The translations under genes and the position numbers were made by a program. A stretch of DNA of 64,000 nt, from contig NZ_JAVRHQ010000022.1 of NCBI RefSeq assembly GCF_031846485.1, positions 1 to 64,000 of the forward strand. The letters run 5' to 3'. Below, piece after piece: positions 26,171 through 36,139 of this stretch. This stretch comes from Autumnicola tepida. Lineage in GTDB: Bacteria; Bacteroidota; Bacteroidia; Flavobacteriales; Flavobacteriaceae. Under the pieces are notes generated by a model. It was not told the DNA's origin. It worked only from the letters and a program-made list of their open reading frames with translations, and searched no databases. Position 1 is the stretch's first letter. The number at the start of each line of letters is the position of its first letter.

Positions 26171-26734
26171 CTAATTGCTTGCCAAACCTGCAATGCCTTC
26201 TTCTCTGCCATCAATTTTAATACGCTTTTTCTCCCCATCCTTTTCCAGCTTCATGCGATAAGTTGCTTTGTCTAAATATTCACCTGTACCACGGGCCACA
26301 AGTTTGTTTTTAGTAATAGTCCAGCCTTTATGATCTCTCAGTACAGCACGGGAAATTTCTGTAGGCAGAGGAATATCTTTAAATTTCTGAAAAGTCCTTT
26401 CCAGGTTCCCATCTTTATCAAAATCGGCCTGAAGATAGCCATTGCCGTTTTCAAAGGTAATTATATAGCTGTCGTAACTCCTGTTATCCACCTCCGCTAT
26501 AAAGTTGTTAATATCAAAATTGGCATTCATAAAGCCGATGGGATTTCTTACAAATTCTCCCGCAAATTGTTCTTTCACTTTATAGGAAAAAGAATTTCCC
26601 ATTCTTACAATTTTCGCATCCAAAGGAGCAAATCCAACCTTTGCTTCTTCCAGCTGGGTTATTTCCTGATCATTCTGGGCGTTTCCATAAGTACATACAG
26701 CTAACAAAGTCAATAATAGAATTAAGTTTTTCAT
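26171..26734 (-). CDS. Small secreted protein of unknown function
   Basis: 187 residues with signal peptide MKNLILLLTLLAVCTYGNAQ. The mature part has no Cys and alternates charged and aromatic residues (SYKVKEQFAGEFVRNPIGFMNANFDINNF). No catalytic motif or named domain is recognised. It ends with a strong terminator and has no cotranscribed neighbour. The about 400 bp upstream is open and holds no credible gene. Confidence 0.75.
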   Translation of the reverse strand: MKNLILLLTLLAVCTYGNAQNDQEITQLEEAKVGFAPLDAKIVRMGNSFSYKVKEQFAGEFVRNPIGFMNANFDINNFIAEVDNRSYDSYIITFENGNGYLQADFDKDGNLERTFQKFKDIPLPTEISRAVLRDHKGWTITKNKLVARGTGEYLDKATYRMKLEKDGEKKRIKIDGREEGIAGLASN

Positions 26735-27140
26735 AATATCATTTTTTAAGAATTAATAATTTACGTTTAAGGATTGATGATTTATAAAGCTAATCTACTT
26801 TAAACCTTCCCTTGCATGGTGGTAAATGATGCCAATACCTTTAAAAAAGTAGTTGAAAGTACTTTTGATGATTTAAATACTTTTGGCTCACCATAGACGC
26901 CAAAAGTTTATTTAAACCTCCTTTAACCAACGAAGTAACTGTTTTAAAGCAAATCTCTGGTTGTTCACTGCATCTGTAGCAGAGCTTTAAGGAAGTACCG
27001 CCCTTTTTTGCTACAATGTTCCTTTTGAATCCTTCGAAGAAAAAAGCGTGTTTATTCAACGATCTGGATTTCTAAAAACAATAGTTTACACGAATAAAAG
27101 CTTCAGAAGAAAATATTAATTAGATTAGTCCAAAACTATA
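26735..27140. other. Intergenic stretch without a convincing gene
   Basis: A 406-bp gap between the divergent secreted-protein and VanX-like genes. A 72-codon frame on the minus strand (26841-27059) has a composition and repeat-like character that do not support a gene. The stretch AGTACTTTTGATGATTTAAA near 26860 and AT-rich flanks could hold promoters for both neighbours, but no clear TTG/TAnnTTTG pair was seen. Confidence 0.4.
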
Positions 27141-27821
27141 TTGATGAAATTTCTCGTCCTCTTCTTAAGCCTCATCTGCTTGCCCAAATATATGCATGCG
27201 CCTTCTGCCAGATTGCCCGATAATTTTGTGTATGTAAAAGATGTTATTCCCGATGTACTGGAAGAAATAAGATATGCCGGGGAGCACAATTTTATGGGCA
27301 GGACCGTGGAATCCTATAATGCACCAAAGGCAATTTTAACCAAACCTGCTGCTATGGCGCTTAAAAAGGTACAGGAGGATTTGCTGAAGGAAGGATATTG
27401 CCTTAAAATTTTCGATGCCTACAGGCCCCAGTCTGCCGTAAATAATTTTGTAAACTGGGCAAAAAATGAAAAGGATACCCTGGCCAAGCAAGAATTTTAT
27501 CCCGATGTCAAAAAAAGGAATCTTTTTAGCAAAGGATATATCGCCACCCATTCAGGACATTCCCGCGGAAGCACGGTAGACCTTACTATTGTAGATGCCA
27601 GTACAGAAGAGGAAATCGATATGGGCAGCCCTTTTGATTTCTTCGGAAGTATTTCCCATCACAATAGCCAAAAGCCCACAAAAGAACAAAAAGAAAACCG
27701 GCAATTACTCAAGAATGTTATGAGCAGGCATGGCTTCAGGCCCTACTCTGAAGAATGGTGGCATTATACGTACCGAAATGAACCACATCCCGACACCTAT
27801 TTTGATTTTCCTGTTGAATAG
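27141..27821 (+). CDS. VanX-type D-alanyl-D-alanine dipeptidase (peptidase M15D)
   Basis: A zinc dipeptidase of the M15D family, 226 residues, with a short hydrophobic N-terminus that may be a signal peptide (MKFLVLFLSLICLPKYMHA). Zinc ligands appear as SGHSRGSTVDLTI (His and Asp) and EEWWHYTYRNE (His, with catalytic Glu). Homologues in bacteria without glycopeptide resistance recycle or hydrolyse D-Ala-D-Ala during peptidoglycan turnover. There is no vanH/vanA next to it, so resistance is not implied. Confidence 0.9.
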   Translation: MMKFLVLFLSLICLPKYMHAPSARLPDNFVYVKDVIPDVLEEIRYAGEHNFMGRTVESYNAPKAILTKPAAMALKKVQEDLLKEGYCLKIFDAYRPQSAVNNFVNWAKNEKDTLAKQEFYPDVKKRNLFSKGYIATHSGHSRGSTVDLTIVDASTEEEIDMGSPFDFFGSISHHNSQKPTKEQKENRQLLKNVMSRHGFRPYSEEWWHYTYRNEPHPDTYFDFPVE

Positions 27822-27827
27822 ATTAAA

Positions 27828-27861
27828 AAAAGCCTGCGACAAAAATCTGCGGCAGGCTTTT
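27828..27861. terminator. Terminator between convergent VanX-like and aldehyde dehydrogenase genes
   Basis: Stem AAAAGCCTGC / GCAGGCTTTT around a 14-nt loop, with T-rich or A-rich flanks on both sides, so it works in both directions. Confidence 0.75.
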
Positions 27862-27868
27862 CTGTTTT

Positions 27869-29446
27869 TTAAAGAATATAATCGGTACTTACAAAATGGG
27901 ATTTATCACTGGAAAGTAATTCCTGAAGGATTGCATTGTTGTATGGGTTGTCTTTGGACGCCACAAAAGTACGAATGGAAAAGGAACGCAGCGCATCATG
28001 CACACTGAGAGTGCCTACAGCGGAATCCTTTCTTCCGGTAAACGGGAAAACATCAGGCCCTCGCTGGCAGGAACTGTTCAGGTTTACCCTGCAAACCAAA
28101 TTTACAAGGGTGTCTATAAGCGGCGCCAGTTGTTCAATATCCTTTCCAAAGAGGCTCACCTGCTGCCCGTAATTGGAATCTGCGATTTCATCCAGCAGGT
28201 TCTCGATAGAATTGAAAGGCTTAACAGGAATTACCGGCCCAAACTGTTCTTCCTGGTACACCCGCATTTCTGTAGTAACAGGATAAAGCACGGCAGGATA
28301 GATATAATTTTCTGAAATTTCACCGCCTTTCTCATTCAGGATCTTTGCACCTTTTTCCCGGGCATCATCAATAAGTTCCTGGATGTACGTTGGCTTTTCC
28401 GGTTCGGGAAGCGGAGTAAGCTGAACCTTCTCCTCCCAGGGATTACCAAACTTAAGTTCATCTACTTTTTTCGCGAAGCGGCTATTGAATTCTTCCCTTA
28501 TATCTTCATGAACATGAATAATCTTAAGGGCGGTACATCGTTGCCCATTGAAAGAGAGCGTTCCGGATATGCATTCCTGTATCGCCAGGTCCAGGTCCGC
28601 ATCCGGCAAAATAATAGCAGGATTTTTTGCCTCCAGCCCCAGCACCAGCCTTAGCCTATTCTTATGCGGATGCTGATCCTGCAGGGCTATGGCAGATTTA
28701 CTGTTGCCAATAAGGGCCAGAACGTCTATCCTGCCTGTTGCCATAATAGGGGCTGCCACTTCCCTGCCCCTGCCGTAAATAATATTCACCACTCCCCTGG
28801 GAAAGCTGGACCTGAATGCCTCCAGCAATGGGGAAAGCAACAGTACTCCATGTTTTGCGGGTTTAAAAACCACCGTATTGCCCATAATTAAAGCCGGGAT
28901 AAGCAAAGCAAAAGTTTCATTTAAAGGATAATTGTAAGGGCCAAGGCATAATACCACTCCTAACGGGCCGCGCCTTATGTGGGCATTTACATTATCGCGT
29001 TTGGAAAATTTCGCGCTGTCCCTGTCCAGCTGCTTGTAATCTTCTATGGTATCGTATATATACTCTACTGTCCTGTCAAACTCCTTTTGGGAATCCGGAA
29101 GCGATTTACCAATTTCCCACATTAGATATTTCACTACCTTTTCACGCTCCTTTTTCATTTGAACTACAAAATCTTCCATACATTTAATGCGGTAGGAAAC
29201 CTTTGCAGTTGGCCATTCCCCCTTCCCCTTGTCATAAGCTGCACAGGCATAATCCAGGACTTCCAGCGCTGCGGATTCATCCATATGCGGTACGGTTCCC
29301 AGCAAAGTTTTATTGTAGTTTTCTGTTGAAGATATTGTAGAATAAACTTCATCTTTTTTTCCTTCCCATGTCTTCAGATCTCCGTTAGCCAGATAGGTCT
29401 CCTGGTGCAAAAGTTCTGTAATCCCGAAGGCGTTGGTATTATTCAT
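27869..29446 (-). CDS. NADP-dependent aldehyde dehydrogenase, GapN-like
   Basis: A 525-residue ALDH-superfamily enzyme. The active-site Cys is in FNGQRCTALK, the catalytic Glu in LVLGLEAKNPA, and the Asn in LCLGPYNYPLNE. The segment NSSCQRGPDVFPFTGRKDSA is the signature of non-phosphorylating glyceraldehyde-3-phosphate dehydrogenase (GapN), which makes 3-phosphoglycerate and NADPH. The C-terminal tail is somewhat longer than in typical GapN. Function as GapN is likely from the motif, but other ALDHs cannot be ruled out. Confidence 0.85.
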   Translation of the reverse strand: MNNTNAFGITELLHQETYLANGDLKTWEGKKDEVYSTISSTENYNKTLLGTVPHMDESAALEVLDYACAAYDKGKGEWPTAKVSYRIKCMEDFVVQMKKEREKVVKYLMWEIGKSLPDSQKEFDRTVEYIYDTIEDYKQLDRDSAKFSKRDNVNAHIRRGPLGVVLCLGPYNYPLNETFALLIPALIMGNTVVFKPAKHGVLLLSPLLEAFRSSFPRGVVNIIYGRGREVAAPIMATGRIDVLALIGNSKSAIALQDQHPHKNRLRLVLGLEAKNPAIILPDADLDLAIQECISGTLSFNGQRCTALKIIHVHEDIREEFNSRFAKKVDELKFGNPWEEKVQLTPLPEPEKPTYIQELIDDAREKGAKILNEKGGEISENYIYPAVLYPVTTEMRVYQEEQFGPVIPVKPFNSIENLLDEIADSNYGQQVSLFGKDIEQLAPLIDTLVNLVCRVNLNSSCQRGPDVFPFTGRKDSAVGTLSVHDALRSFSIRTFVASKDNPYNNAILQELLSSDKSHFVSTDYIL

Positions 29447-29682
29447 TGGTTGATTGTTTAATTAGTTATAATTGGCAATTTTTGATGCAAATTTTACTGC
29501 AAGAGAAGCCATTACGCCTAATTTAACAAAATAACTATATACAAATCACATCTATAACAATTCTGTTGAATTTTATACATCTGAAAGTAGGAAAGGATCC
29601 TTCTAAAATCCACAATTACCAGTGCAGGTTTATCTGTAAGGGAAGTAAATAAAGAAAAAGTAAAGACGGCAGCTGGTGAAAA

Positions 29683-30021
29683 TCAAAGAATAGTACCATG
29701 GCTCCACAGGAGGTAAATAAGTAAAAGCAACAGGCCAATGGCAGTAATGGCCAACAGCTTATTATGTAAAGAAATTTTGTTAAGGTCGAAATGTTTCATT
29801 TCTGTTTCCAATTCTTCAGCTCTTAAAAATTTTTTAAGACCTATAACCCTGGCCACTTTTCCTTTTTCAGTAAGATAAACCTTACCTGAAGCATCTGTAC
29901 GTACCAGCTGATACTTTAGCAGTTTTTCCCAATGCTCTTTTGAGGAATTCCTGATAATTTCGGTATATGCCATTCCATCTTTTAAAAGGCCAAGTACATA
30001 AACATCATTGGAAATTTCCAT
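29683..30021 (-). CDS. Small membrane-anchored protein with winged-helix-like N-terminus
   Basis: 112 residues. The N-terminal part has a helical pattern like a PadR/winged-helix domain (YVLGLLKDGMAYTEIIRNSSKEHWEKLLKYQLVRTDASGKVYLTEKGK), followed by a charged linker and a C-terminal membrane helix (about 90-108). No family is recognised with certainty. It stands alone, 236 bp downstream of the aldehyde dehydrogenase start on the same strand. Confidence 0.6.
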   Translation of the reverse strand: MEISNDVYVLGLLKDGMAYTEIIRNSSKEHWEKLLKYQLVRTDASGKVYLTEKGKVARVIGLKKFLRAEELETEMKHFDLNKISLHNKLLAITAIGLLLLLIYLLWSHGTIL

Positions 30022-30237
30022 AACTCGGGGGCTTATAATATTTTTTATGAAGTTAACGGAAATACACTTTATCTACAAATCTTGCTTTTCACCTGAAATG
30101 ACCTGAATTTCAATTACTTATATTAGCTTTAAATAATAAAGAAAAATTTTAACATTAATTAAGAAAGATATTAGCCCTAAATTCCCCTTTTCCAGCAAGA
30201 ATTTTAACTCAACTTTAATTCATTGTTATCTTTCATG

Positions 30238-31107
30238 TTAGGAAGAAAGAATATTAGCTTCAGCAAAAGCAACAGGAGGGATCCTTCCAAAGATCTTAAC
30301 GGTTAAATTTATCATTTCAGGATCAAACATCTCCCAGTATTCCTTATCCTCAGCAAATTTTTTCCACCTGTCATGCAGGTTCATTTTATGTGCTTCTCCA
30401 GAAAATCTGGTTCCATCGAAGGAACTTCCACCGGCAACTTTTGTTACTTCCCTTAAACCTTCATCAGAAAAACTGATTCCCAGCTTCTCCGCGACCTCCT
30501 TACGATAACTGGCACTGGAAGTCCAAGAGTTATAATTTATAAGCACCTTGTTCTTCAAGTATTTATTATTCAGAAATTCCCGTGCATGCTGCTTGTAAAT
30601 GCGCTGTAAAGTTTGAACAGAAATAGGTTTGGCGCCATGTCCGGGATAATGTCCCCTAAGAAGCCCCGCCTTTATCCTGCTGGCAAACAGGTTAAAAGGA
30701 TCTCGTAAAATAAGGACATTACGTTTCTCTCTGGATGCCCCCAGCCAGTTTTCATTTATTCCTTTTTTTTCAGTTTTTTGTAATGGGCCCAGGAAACAAT
30801 CTTCATGATTATAAAGCAGGTAATCCTTTTGTGAAAACTCTCCTGCCTGCTCCTGCTTTAGGTTAAAATCTGGAATATTGGTCTGGTAAACTTTTCCTTC
30901 TTCACTTAAAGGCCTGGCTGTTAGAAAAGGGTTATGCTTAGGTTCGGTACAATTTAAATAACAATACCTGCCGTTTATTTGATTTAAAATCCAGTTTATT
31001 ATAGCATGGTTCCCGCTTCGCGACAGTCCCACCACGCGAAATTCTGCTTTTTGGGCAACCTCCCTGTTTACTGATTTTTCCTGTACCTCTGTATTATCTT
31101 TCTTCAT
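30238..31107 (-). CDS. Sulfotransferase-like protein (first)
   Basis: 289 residues. The 5'-phosphosulfate-binding loop is seen as VVGLSRSGNHAIINWIL near residue 27 and the 3'-phosphate-binding part as NVLILRDPFNLFASRIKAG near residue 129, both typical of PAPS-dependent sulfotransferases. In the loop the usual GxxKSGTT reads LSRSGNHA. It does not closely resemble the second sulfotransferase in this window. Substrate unknown; sulfation of a surface glycan is a guess from the neighbouring carbohydrate genes. Confidence 0.7.
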   Translation of the reverse strand: MKKDNTEVQEKSVNREVAQKAEFRVVGLSRSGNHAIINWILNQINGRYCYLNCTEPKHNPFLTARPLSEEGKVYQTNIPDFNLKQEQAGEFSQKDYLLYNHEDCFLGPLQKTEKKGINENWLGASREKRNVLILRDPFNLFASRIKAGLLRGHYPGHGAKPISVQTLQRIYKQHAREFLNNKYLKNKVLINYNSWTSSASYRKEVAEKLGISFSDEGLREVTKVAGGSSFDGTRFSGEAHKMNLHDRWKKFAEDKEYWEMFDPEMINLTVKIFGRIPPVAFAEANILSS

Positions 31108-31406
31108 TATTCCGGATGCTTTTTTAGTTCCGTTTTAATCTAAAAATTATTCGCAAACAGAAAAGAAAAATTATAAAAAAGAAATCCTGCACCTGCACTA
31201 CTCCAATGCAGGCCGGGTTTCATTATAATTATAAAGATTCATTACCGTTCCGGTACAGCAAAAAAGTAAGACCAGATTGAACTGAAAAAACAAATAAAAC
31301 GCTTTGCTAAGCAACAGCATTCCCGAGCAGAACAATGTTAATATTTACTAAAGCCAAAATTCCTGCTCCTATTAATTTAGTATTTTGAAACTTAAAACTT
31401 ATTTAG

Positions 31407-31865
31407 ATGAATGAACACCTGGTAAGGCAGCAGATTTCAGAACTTCTTGAAGGAGGATTCGCTCCTAACGTTATTTTACTCCGGGAATTCTCGTACGACA
31501 AAAGCGGAGTTATTCTAAACGGGCTACATTTCTCAGCCTGGATTTTGTTAGGACATATTAGAGCAAGACAAAAAGCGCTATTAAATTTTATGAAAGATCC
31601 TGCCCACCACGCAAATGTCTGGCCAGATGCGCACTGGCCGGAAAATCATCAACCCCAAACCAGGAAAGAATGGGATGCTGCCATTGATGAATACGAAACC
31701 GAACTGCTGGAAGTAATTCAAATTGTAGATAATCCTGATACGGAGCTTTTCAAAGTTCAGAAAAATGGCAAAAGCATCTCATGGGCCGCTATGACCATTT
31801 TGCACCATACCGGTTACCATATTGGCCAATTAAAAACAATTGGCAGGCAACTGGGGGTTTGGTAA
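31407..31865 (+). CDS. DinB-family protein
   Basis: A 152-residue four-helix bundle protein. The DinB/YfiT metal-binding His pattern can be seen: GLHFSAWILLGHIR, AHHANVWPDAHWP and ILHHTGYHIGQL. Members are often metal-dependent thiol-transferases or of unknown role. The stop is 2 nt from the convergent sulfotransferase stop. Confidence 0.85.
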   Translation: MNEHLVRQQISELLEGGFAPNVILLREFSYDKSGVILNGLHFSAWILLGHIRARQKALLNFMKDPAHHANVWPDAHWPENHQPQTRKEWDAAIDEYETELLEVIQIVDNPDTELFKVQKNGKSISWAAMTILHHTGYHIGQLKTIGRQLGVW

Positions 31866-31866
31866 T

Positions 31867-32751
31867 TTAGACCAGCGGTTGCCGGGCAGAGATAATTTCT
31901 TCTTTCAGTGCTTCAAAATCCCAATGTGAAAAATTCCTGTTTAGGCCAGAGTTTTTAATTCCCGAATATCCCAGGTGTCCCAGTAAGGGTCCAGCTAATT
32001 GTATTGCCCTTTCCTTGTGGTATTGCGATAGCTGCTCTTTCCAATAGCCTGAAGTACCTTTACGCAAATGCTTCGGGTTTTCCTGTTTTAACTTTTTAAA
32101 ACTTACCGCATTTTCAAGCTGCTGTCTCTGTTCTTTGCTTAAATCGACTTCCAGGTAATCAAGAAGCTGGCAAAGCTCCTCCTGGAAATTTCCCCGAAAA
32201 CCTTCAAAAAAGCAAATATGGATGTTGAATTTTTTACTCAGCCTCAAATGATCCCACACATGCCACACCCATTCTTCCATAATTCGGTCAAAATGCTTCT
32301 CCAAATATTTTTCCGGCTCTTTTTCTTCCTGCGGAAAATACTTCTGCATATAATCTGAGCAAAAATATTTTGAAGCCGAGATTACCACGTCCCGTGGATC
32401 CCTTATAATGTAAACCTTCTTTTCAAACCGGTTAAAAACATCGCCACTCCGCTTGCACACCGGCGAATGCGTCCATACATGGCTGGTTTCTTTAAGATAT
32501 TCAGAAAAATCTTCAACAGGCATCCTAAAAATACTGCTTATACGATAACTTACCTGCAAATCGGTAATATCTATCATATCTATAAGAGACTGCTCAGGAT
32601 AATTTAGTTCCCAGTCTTTGGCGAGGTTCTGTATAGGATGCTTCTGAATAAAACCTGAGGTTTCTTGCCCATTATACTCAAGGATTCGCTGGAGTATTTG
32701 ATAAAGCCAAAAATTTCCTGATTTTGGATAGCCAATTTGAAGGGTGGTCAT
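31867..32751 (-). CDS. PAPS-dependent sulfotransferase domain protein (second)
   Basis: 294 residues. The N-terminal motif QIGYPKSGNFWLYQIL is the 5'-phosphosulfate loop, VYIIRDPRDVVISASKYF holds the 3'-phosphate contacts, and LRKGTSGYWKEQLSQY near residue 240 is the usual third PAPS-binding segment (RKGxxGxWK). It is therefore a more canonical sulfotransferase than the one at 30238-31107. The acceptor is unknown. Both genes flank a DinB gene; a shared pathway is possible but not shown. Confidence 0.88.
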   Translation of the reverse strand: MTTLQIGYPKSGNFWLYQILQRILEYNGQETSGFIQKHPIQNLAKDWELNYPEQSLIDMIDITDLQVSYRISSIFRMPVEDFSEYLKETSHVWTHSPVCKRSGDVFNRFEKKVYIIRDPRDVVISASKYFCSDYMQKYFPQEEKEPEKYLEKHFDRIMEEWVWHVWDHLRLSKKFNIHICFFEGFRGNFQEELCQLLDYLEVDLSKEQRQQLENAVSFKKLKQENPKHLRKGTSGYWKEQLSQYHKERAIQLAGPLLGHLGYSGIKNSGLNRNFSHWDFEALKEEIISARQPLV

Positions 32752-32946
32752 TTTTCTTTTTCCCCTAAAATAGGAAAAAAGAGGATATTCTTCGGAAAAG
32801 AAGAAATATTAAAAGCTTTTTCTATCTTAGTTTTTTTATAAAAAAATTAATGTATTCGTATTATTAATTGCTTTAAATAGAATTTAAACAAAAAATCGTT
32901 TTCTATATTTCAAATATTATCAATAAGCAGAAATACACCTTTTACA

Positions 32947-34161
32947 ATGGAGAAATGCAAGCCACGCGACCTAAGCGGCATATATTTTAGTCTGAATATT
33001 TTATTATTTGCTGCTTTGTTATTTTCAACCTATTCCTGTGGTAGCCAGAAACACATTCCCCAAGATAGGATTGATGCCACCTTAAACTTGGCCGCAGATC
33101 AATATAAACACATGGCTAAAGAACTTCCTGAAGGAAGATTTCCCAAGACATATTATCCAAACGAAAACCATTTTGAAACCAGCGGTTCTGAATGGTGGGT
33201 AAGTGGATTTTATCCCGGCACACTGCTTTATCTCTACGAAGCCCTGGAAGACCCGGCTTTAAAAAAAGAAGCTGACCGTATTATGAAAGATCTGGAAAAG
33301 GAGCAATACAATACCTCCACACATGACCTTGGTTTTATGATGTTTTGCAGTTTTGGGAACGCGAACAGGATTCATCCCCAGGAAAATTACCCCGAAATAT
33401 TAATGAACAGTGCAAAATCTTTAGCTTCAAGGTTTAATGAAAAAGTTGGGGCGATCCGTTCCTGGGATTCAGAAGGGGATTCTTTTATTGTGATAATTGA
33501 TAATATGATGAACCTGGAATTGCTGTTCTGGGCTTCAGAATATAGCGGAGATCCAAAGTTTAAAAATATTGCTGTTACTCATGCCAATACTACTATAAAA
33601 AACCACTTCAGAAAAGATCACAGTTCTTATCATGTGGTAAATTACAATGAAAACACTGGTGAAGTTATTGAAAAACGAACTGCACAGGGGGCGGCAAATG
33701 AATCTGCATGGGTCCGGGGGCAGGCCTGGGGACTATATGGTTTTACAGTCGCTTATCGCGAGACCAAAGATCCCAAATATCTGGAACAGGCAATAAATAT
33801 TGCAAATTTTATACTGAACAACCCAAACCTCCCAAAAGACATGATTCCCTACTGGGATTTTAATGCGCCCAATATATTCAATGCTTTACGCGATTCTTCA
33901 GCAGGTGCAATTACGGCCTCTGCCCTGCTGGAACTCAGCAGGTATGTGGATACGAAGGCTAGTAAAAAATACTTCAAGGCGGCAGAGACTATGTTAAATA
34001 CCCTGATGAGCGACGAATACCTGGCAGATAAAGGCATGAACGGCGGTTTTCTTTTAAAACATGGCGTGGGCCACCATCCGGAAAATTCAGAAGTTGATGT
34101 ACCTCTTACTTATGGGGATTATTATTTTGTTGAAGGTTTGCTGCGGTATAAAAACAGGTAA
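32947..34161 (+). CDS. GH88 unsaturated glucuronyl/rhamnogalacturonyl hydrolase, lipoprotein
   Basis: 404 residues with a lipoprotein signal (ALLFSTYSCGSQK). The (alpha/alpha)6-barrel pattern of GH88 is seen in EWWVSGFYPGTLLYLYEA, STHDLGFMMFCSFGNA, ESAWVRGQAWGLYGFTVAYRET and the C-terminal DVPLTYGDYYFVEGLLRYK. These enzymes hydrate the double bond left by polysaccharide lyases acting on uronic-acid polymers. No lyase or SusCD pair is adjacent here. Two sulfotransferases are close by, which is unusual company. Confidence 0.9.
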   Translation: MEKCKPRDLSGIYFSLNILLFAALLFSTYSCGSQKHIPQDRIDATLNLAADQYKHMAKELPEGRFPKTYYPNENHFETSGSEWWVSGFYPGTLLYLYEALEDPALKKEADRIMKDLEKEQYNTSTHDLGFMMFCSFGNANRIHPQENYPEILMNSAKSLASRFNEKVGAIRSWDSEGDSFIVIIDNMMNLELLFWASEYSGDPKFKNIAVTHANTTIKNHFRKDHSSYHVVNYNENTGEVIEKRTAQGAANESAWVRGQAWGLYGFTVAYRETKDPKYLEQAINIANFILNNPNLPKDMIPYWDFNAPNIFNALRDSSAGAITASALLELSRYVDTKASKKYFKAAETMLNTLMSDEYLADKGMNGGFLLKHGVGHHPENSEVDVPLTYGDYYFVEGLLRYKNR

Positions 34162-34331
34162 GTCCAGAATTTTATAATGGGACCTGGAAAACCAAAGTTC
34201 TTAACCAACTTCTTAACGCGAAGCGTTCTGAATGGCAAAACTGTGGCACAGTTAGTGCTTGTAAAATATTGAATTGCAATTAGCTTTGCAATTTCAGGCT
34301 TACAACTCTTTAAAACACCAGAAAAAAATAT

Positions 34332-35846
34332 ATGAAATTTCCTAAATTTTTGATTACTCTCTCCCTCTTTGGAATCCTTTTTACATCCTGCGAAAAAGAC
34401 AACGAATTCCCTCAAGATAATCGTGCGGAAACCTCCGAAGAAACTTCAGAAAATCCGGAAACAAATTCTTTAGAAGCTGAGGATATTGAAGTTGAAGAAT
34501 TTATTTATTCAGGAATGAATGATATTTACCTCTATAAAGCTGATATCCCTCAATTAGCTGATGACTATTTTTCTTCAGATACTGAAGAAGCCGGTTTTTT
34601 AAGAAATTATGGTTCTCCTGAAGATCTTTTTGAAGATTTAACTTCTTCTCAAGACCGGTTTAGTTTTCTTACAGACGATTATATTTCCCTTGAAGAAAGT
34701 TTTGAAGGAATTAGCAGTAGTACAGCAGGTATGGATTTTGGCCTTGGTTCCATTAGTGGCACCAACAATATTTTTGCTTTTTTAAGGTATGTTGTGCCAA
34801 ATACCGCTGCAGATGAGGCAGGCCTGTCCAGGGGCACGGTTTTTACGGAGATCAACGGGAAAAAACTTACCATCAACAATATTTCGGATTTACTGGATTT
34901 AGATTCCTTCACCATCAATGTTGGAAGAATTGAGAATGGTACTATTATCATGACCGATGAAACGGCTACTTTAAATAAAAATGAATATACCGAAAATCCT
35001 GTGTATATCTCTAAAACCCTTGAAATTGATTTGGAAAAGATAGGATACCTTATGTACAATAGCTTTATTGGCGATTTTGATGATGAACTTAATGCTGCTT
35101 TTGCCGATTTTAAGGCTGAAGGAGTAACAAACCTTGTACTCGATTTGCGATATAACGGCGGTGGTTCTGTAGAATCTGCCGTAGACCTTGCCAGTATGAT
35201 TACAGGACAATTTGAAGGAGAAGTTTTTATGAAAGAGCAGTGGAATGAGGAATACCAGTCTTATTTTGAAGCTCAACAAGCCGAAAGTCTTATAAACAGG
35301 TTCGACTCCAGGATAAGAACACAGGAAGCCATCAATAGCCTGAATTTATCTAAGGTTTATGTAATTACCAGTGCCAGTACGGCTTCTGCCAGTGAGCTGG
35401 TTATTAATGGGCTTGAACCTTATATTGATGTGGTTCAAATTGGAGAAACCACTACGGGCAAGTTCCAGGCCTCGGTCACTTTATATGACAGCCCAGATTA
35501 TAGCCGGGAAAATGCCAGTGAAAATCACACTTATGCCATTCAGCCGCTGGTCTTTAAATCGGCGAATGCAGATGGCAAATCAGATTATCTGGACGGGCTG
35601 GAGCCAGATATAAAGTTGTCTGAAGATTTAAACAATTTTGGAAATTTAGGAGAAGCTTCAGAACCTCTTTTAGAGGCAGCAATTAATAACATTCTTGGAC
35701 GGGCGCAGGTGATGAAGAAAGGTGAGGCATCTATGAAAGCCGGTAAGAATTTTATAACTGTTGGAGAAAGCGGTATGAATAAGCCAAACTATCAAAGAAT
35801 GTATATAGATCAACTTCCCGCTCTTATTGACAGGGAAAGTAAATAA
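34332..35846 (+). CDS. S41-family C-terminal processing protease, lipoprotein
   Basis: 504 residues with a lipobox (LLFTSCEKD). A PDZ-like part (about 130-210, with NTAADEAGLSRGTVFTEINGKKL) precedes the S41 domain. The catalytic Ser is in SASTASASELVINGL and the Lys in GETTTGKFQAS. Such exported S41 lipoproteins act on surface or periplasmic proteins. The gene is followed by a strong terminator. Its N-terminal 20-55 stretch is acidic and low in complexity (ETSEETSENPETNSLEAEDIE). Confidence 0.92.
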   Translation: MKFPKFLITLSLFGILFTSCEKDNEFPQDNRAETSEETSENPETNSLEAEDIEVEEFIYSGMNDIYLYKADIPQLADDYFSSDTEEAGFLRNYGSPEDLFEDLTSSQDRFSFLTDDYISLEESFEGISSSTAGMDFGLGSISGTNNIFAFLRYVVPNTAADEAGLSRGTVFTEINGKKLTINNISDLLDLDSFTINVGRIENGTIIMTDETATLNKNEYTENPVYISKTLEIDLEKIGYLMYNSFIGDFDDELNAAFADFKAEGVTNLVLDLRYNGGGSVESAVDLASMITGQFEGEVFMKEQWNEEYQSYFEAQQAESLINRFDSRIRTQEAINSLNLSKVYVITSASTASASELVINGLEPYIDVVQIGETTTGKFQASVTLYDSPDYSRENASENHTYAIQPLVFKSANADGKSDYLDGLEPDIKLSEDLNNFGNLGEASEPLLEAAINNILGRAQVMKKGEASMKAGKNFITVGESGMNKPNYQRMYIDQLPALIDRESK

Positions 35847-35870
35847 AAAAATTTTTCCAAACGTATATCT

Positions 35871-35900
35871 AAAAGCCCGTTGGTAAACAGCGGGCTTTTT
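35871..35900 (+). terminator. Terminator of the S41 protease gene
   Basis: Stem AAAAGCCCG / CGGGCTTTTT around an 11-nt loop, followed by a T-rich tract, 24 nt after the stop codon. Confidence 0.75.
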
Positions 35901-36139
35901 CTTTGCAATACGGGCATGGATGATTTATTTAATTGCAATTTTTAACTTCTTGATACTAATCTGTTAGCCGCAAAAAATTCTCACTATCAAAAAGGCCTTT
36001 CAGCTAAAATATTTTCTTAGAAGTCATTTTTTCATGGATATCCACAGGATCATTTCAAAGTAATATTATATTTTGAAGAGAAATTCAGCAGAACCCAATG
36101 GAAATAGAATTCAACTACATTTGTATTCCAAACATCAGG

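Noticed and set aside
26841..27059. 72-codon minus-strand frame between the secreted protein and VanX-like genes
   Set aside because: Composition unlike neighbouring genes, no start context and no recognisable domain.
27141..27821. VanX as evidence of glycopeptide resistance
   Set aside because: No vanH/vanA ligase or regulator nearby. Such dipeptidases are common in Bacteroidota for peptidoglycan turnover.
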